From the NCBI GenBank assembly GCA_964007475.1, contig OZ023275.1, forward strand, positions 34,219,381-34,283,380: a stretch of DNA of 64,000 bases, written 5' to 3'. Below are positions 59,014 to 64,000 of this stretch, piece after piece (the first letter of the stretch is position 1; the number at the start of each line of letters is the position of its first letter). The DNA is from Hybos culiciformis (Eukaryota; Arthropoda; Insecta; Diptera; Hybotidae). Under the pieces are notes generated by a model, which made no database searches, had not been told where the DNA came from, and worked only from the letters and a program-made list of their open reading frames with translations. A program made the translations under genes and the position numbers.

Positions 59014-62000
59014 TATTGTTTTAAATTTTAATATTTTACCAACTTATGTGTATTTTTTAGGTATATATAATGAGAATGAAATTGAAATTTGAAGCAATTA
59101 TGGCTTTTTGTAATGACGTCTCTACATTAAGAAATAAGTACTTATTTCTGCTATATTTTTTTTTTGTTTATTTTAATTATTATTTTTTTCTAAATTAAAT
59201 TATAAATTGATTTAGAATATTGGATTTTTTTAAAATGTTTTATTTACTTTTTAAATTTTGCTCATGAATACAGAATTTTTAAATATAATTATGCTTATGT
59301 AAATAATTAATTTAATACGGCTCTATAATAATGATTCTATATGAAGAGAATTTTATATTATAAATATAGTAATAATTATTATTGATCTAAGATTATAATA
59401 AGTTTTAAAAATGATTTATTTATTTTCAGTTTTTATTATATTATTATTCATATTTTGCGTTTATTGCATACATAGTATATGATGTATGTATTATTATATA
59501 ATTCATATTATCATTTCAGTTTTAAAAACTTAGTAGTTTAATTTAGATGGTTAACTTTAACTTTTTCGTTTTATTATTATTTTTTTTTTATATTTAAATC
59601 AATATTATTTATGTAGGTTTATTAAAAATAATTATGTAATATAATTATATTTTATTAATATTGTTTGATGAAAATGTTATTATATTTTTTATTTATTTAT
59701 TTTTTTTTGTTAATTTTATTCTTGTTTTAATACATTCAAGAATAATAATCATGTAGTCGAAATTGGTGTATACCAGTGAAATATTATTTTACTCATCATT
59801 AAATAAAAATGTATAGTAATGTTAAGGTTTTTAAGTTACAAACGTATACATAAAAAATATTGTGAATATCCGAACTGAGTAGGTATATTACAATTAAAAT
59901 TTTACATATCTAATGGATAGTCTATTAGAGGAGTAAATGAAAAAAAAAAAAATAAGTAAATGTAATAATTAATTATATTCACGTAAATAAAATTTAGCAC
60001 TTTAGCAATAAAAATATTTTATTTTGTAAATTTTTCACACAAAATAAAATACTAAATTAATTTTAAATAAATATTTTTTTTTCCTTATTTTTTTATTAAT
60101 AAATAATATGAAATAGGATTTTAATTTTATATTCAAGTACTGTAAACAATAAGACTATTCATTTGGAAAATGAAATAAAAATTTTAAATTATTAAATTAA
60201 GATTTTCCAATTTAAGTACATATTCAGAATTACATAAGATTATATTATTTAATGCGAAATAAAGTATTATTTTTTAGTTACAATTTAATCCATCATCAAT
60301 GAAGTGAACTAACTATATGATACATTTTACATTCTTCAATTTAATTCATTGTTGAAATGTTAATTATTCACATATTTACATTGATTTCCAGTTGAATACA
60401 TTGATTTCGTTCTGCAAATTTTTGGTTTTCCTTTTATTCGTATTCAAAAACTTATTTAATTTTATGTTAATGATGGTCACCTTCAACTAAGTTGTGTATT
60501 AGTTATACTTGAAGTTTATGCCATTATATTGATTTTATTAATTTTTTTAAGTTGTAGTTTATAATTTTAATACAAATACATATATTCATAAGAAATGGTT
60601 AAATTGTGCTTAAAAACTAAATTGAATAAACCAAATCCTGGTTTAATGGTATTTAGAATAAAACTGAACATTTGGCCTCACTGTAACAGATTTTGTTGCA
60701 GAAACTTATTAATAGTTTAATAGAAATCGTAACAAATTGATGAAAAATCATTTTATGTCTGCATTAATAAAGTTTTAGAAAAAAAATAACGTACCAAAAC
60801 ATATCAAAATACATAATGTATAGAAAGAGAGAGTGTGTATATGTATGATAGTCCACAGTGACATCATAATATCAGATTGAAATGTTTACTTTTTGACTTA
60901 TAATTTCAATTGGTAGTTGGCACATATATTTTAAACTTTAAATAATAATTTCAGAAGATTGAATAAACAAAACAAAAAAAAAAGGATTACATTTAATTTT
61001 TCAAAAAAATTTGACAGGATTTGGACTTACATCTATTGTGTAGATTTATATTTTTTATTTTTAGGAAAAATTATTTTTTATGATAAATTTATATAATATA
61101 TTTTATCACAGCATTTAACGTGATTTTTATTTATATAATTATTAACTACTATTATATTCATTTCTTATTTTTTAAAAACAATTTTTATTTTTTTCACTTA
61201 TATTTACAAAATTTAAAAAAGATGAAAAAAAAAAGAACAAAAATTTATTATGATAATTTTTATATTTAAATACATTTAAAAATAACAAAGTGTAAATTTA
61301 CCAATTTTTTTTTTTTTTTTTTTTCAATTAATTAACAATTTTCGTTTCAAATTCAACTGAATAAGTTTTTAAAAAAATTTTCATTCAACTAGGCACATTT
61401 TTATTATTAATTTATTTTTAACTTAATGTGTGAAAGTTAAAATAATGCCTTATTATTTTGTTTTTAACTTTTTACTACACAATTTTTTCAATATTACAAT
61501 AATCGAGTGTTTTAATACTATGTATTTATTTATTGCCGCCGGTATGTATATTTATAAAAACTGGGAACTCCAAGATTCGTCCAGTAACAATAAAAATTTT
61601 ACATCATGAGAGTATCATTATAAAAGGCTGATTTTGATAATCATAGCACTTAAATTTGAAATGAAGTAAATAAGGTATAATTTATATTCTTATTTTTTTT
61701 AAAAGGATCACATTTTTGACCAATAAAATATCTCATTTTTAGTCGCTGCCAGAATGATGATTTGGTAGATTTACATTTTAATTAATAATCTAATTGTCAA
61801 TTTAATAGAGATTTTAATATATATAAAATTTTATTTATTTTTATTATTGTCAGAAAGTAATTTAAAATTTATTATGCCCCTACAATATACCCTTTGTTTA
61901 GACATATTATGTAAATATTTGTATACAAAATATTTTACAAATTTTCCCGTGAATATTATATTATTCTAAAAAATGTATGTTGTATTATGTAGATACTTCT

Positions 62001-64000
62001 TATTCATAGAAAATTATTAAATCACTCGATTTTAATCAAAATTAATATTTTTTATTTTGATCGAAACTATATCTCATAATCATTTATCTAGTTTGACTTC
62101 ATTTGAGATACTTGGTCATTCAATATATAAGATTTTTTTTTCCTTCCAGAAAATAAAATGAACTTTAGAAGGTAAAATAATTATAAAACATTATAAAGGA
62201 AAATAATGATGATATTATTTTTAATCTTAAGACTTGCTGTGACCTCGGTTTATAAAATTTTTCATATATAATTTTTTTTTTTTAATTAATGCTTGTTATT
62301 GCACACAGCACACAATAATTGTATTTTTATGTTTTTAAGCAATTTATTTTCAAAATTATTAAATCTTTGTGCGTTGCTTTCTGACATTTTTTATACTTTA
62401 TTGTATATGTCTAATTATGTCACTTGCACTTTATTTTTTCATAAGAGTATAATGTTGAATTTTTAATCTCTATGTTTAAGGAAGTATATATAGTGTCAAT
62501 AAATTATTATAATTAAAAAATAGTCTTCTTTTTTTTTAATTGAGCTGATAAAATTCAAAATGTGTAGGTAGAAGAGATATATAATAAAAATAAATATATT
62601 TTTCCTTGGAAATGAAAATGTTTTACGAAATAAACAATATCAATGAAGTTTAATAAAATAGAGGGGCATTAAGCTTAACGAAACTAAATTTGAAACTTGT
62701 TTTGAAACACAAAATGTTTAGATTTTAATTATCAGCTTGCAAATATACTTATGTATATCGATCATATCGATATTAACCAAATTTTGTAAAACACGAGAAG
62801 TAGGTATAAAGTGTTTCTATTTTAAATAATTATTATTTTATATAATACATTTTATTTTATTATTTTCTCATCACATTCAATCTGATTTATTTAAATTAAA
62901 CTTATTAATTAAAAAAAAAATATGTTTTTAATAGTTCAATTTTGTTTATGTATAATACTATAGTTACAAGATACATGTATATAATATAATATGTGTTACT
63001 TCATTATGAAAATAATTATTTGAATATTCTTTTAATGACATTTTTAATTGCTTTGTTATTGTTTATAATAAATTTATATCTTAATGTCATCATTGCATTG
63101 CAAATAAAGATTTCAAAGTTCTATTTATTATATATAGTTTTTTAGTGACTTATATTTTTGTTATGATTTTTTTTTTTTTTTTTCGCTTATTTTTCGGTTT
63201 TTTTTTTTTTGTGTTTTATTTTACAATTTTTATTTTTTTATGAATTTTTTTTTTTTATTTTTTATTTTTTTTTTTGTGAATTTTGTAAGATAAAATGATA
63301 AAGATTCTTAAGAGAAATGAATAAATAACAGCATAAATTATGTTTTTTACATAATAATTTGAATAGAATGCATTATAACTGTAAATAGAAGAATAAAAGA
63401 AAGAAAGAAGAAACGAAAGTAGTGTTTTAGTGTTAAAAAAAAAATGTAAAAAAAAAAAAAATATATAAAAATTATAAATGAAAGTTATGTTTAATTTTTT
63501 TTTTTTAAGAGTAGGATTTTACAATAAAAAAAATAAAGAAAAATAACAAAGAAATAAGATTAAATGCACTTAAGGGATTTTTCCTTTTTATCGAAGCAAT
63601 ACCGCGAATTAAATTTCGAATGGCAACACTAATTGAGCTAAAAATAATGTTTGCTGGACTAACATATACCTAGTTATTTACTGTCAGGTGTTAGTCAATA
63701 TGACTTTTAAACGTTAAATTTATGTGTGTGAATATTAAACAGACAAATAAAATTATCTTTGGAAATTTTAAATTTGAAAAAACTAAGAATTTTTAATAAA
63801 AATTTAGATATTTTAAATTAGTTATCCATTGTTAATAATGTAATGAAAAAGATGGATATTTCCTTTCTTTTACAGTTTCCTTTCATATTCGTAGAATAAC
63901 TAGGTGCAAGTGTGTATTTAGAATGTTTTTTGAGGCCAATCAATTATTTCAGTGTCTATGCTGTACGATCAATTTATTTGACGTTTATTATTTTTTTTAA
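57997..64000. other. AT-rich non-coding stretch with microsatellite
   Basis: No coding region or paired repeats recognised. T-rich tracts are dense at 63165-63290 and again near 61305-61325. Confidence 0.5.
58935..59005. repeat. (TA)n microsatellite, about 35 units
   Basis: Uninterrupted alternating TA followed by a T run. Array length is likely to vary between individuals and with sequencing method. Confidence 0.97.

Overview
The window reads as nuclear DNA of an insect or close arthropod relative. It is very AT-rich, with homopolymer tracts throughout, one host gene with an arthropod-sized 69-bp intron, a jockey-type LINE, and many non-autonomous DNA transposons. The order cannot be fixed from sequence alone. 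Nothing prokaryotic is present.

Layout. 1-9.4 kb: AT-rich non-coding DNA with one 1.4-kb hAT-type element (3310-4717). 9.4-17.7 kb: two related long-terminal-inverted-repeat elements in opposite orientation (9447-12513 and 13900-17669). Each has its own 7-bp target duplication. The first carries a retroposed 279-bp insert ending in a large palindrome and a TA-flanked MITE; the second carries a 2-kb element with a 3-bp duplication. 21.0-26.1 kb: a hAT element (21010-21744), then a nearly complete but decayed jockey-like LINE on the minus strand (21816-26054). 27.2-30.6 kb: a hAT relic, a dispersed repeat with internal tandem units, a small inverted-repeat element and a Mutator-like MITE with a very GC-rich core.

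31.0-36.8 kb holds the only host gene I can support. It has a TATA/CRE promoter, a non-coding first exon, a 288-bp 5'UTR intron, and coding sequence for a secreted protein of about 1,290 residues with a glycine-rich collagen-like centre and a long helical C-terminal half. I do not know its function. A 1,210-bp inverted-repeat transposon with 4-bp target duplications sits inside its coding exon. Removing the element plus one duplication rejoins the reading frame exactly. A second lesion, a one-base frame change, lies near 34.53 kb. The gene is therefore probably a recent pseudogene or a null allele in this assembly. The inserted element itself carries what looks like a 5S-rRNA-related SINE with a long A-rich tail.

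36.8-64 kb is non-coding: hAT, Harbinger-like and unclassified MITEs, minisatellites, a (TA)n microsatellite and one 200-N gap. Near-identical 1.27-kb sequence flanks the gap, which looks like an unmerged contig overlap and not a real duplication. Transposon boundaries rest on target-site duplications read directly from the sequence. Family names come from duplication length and terminal motifs, so they are less certain.
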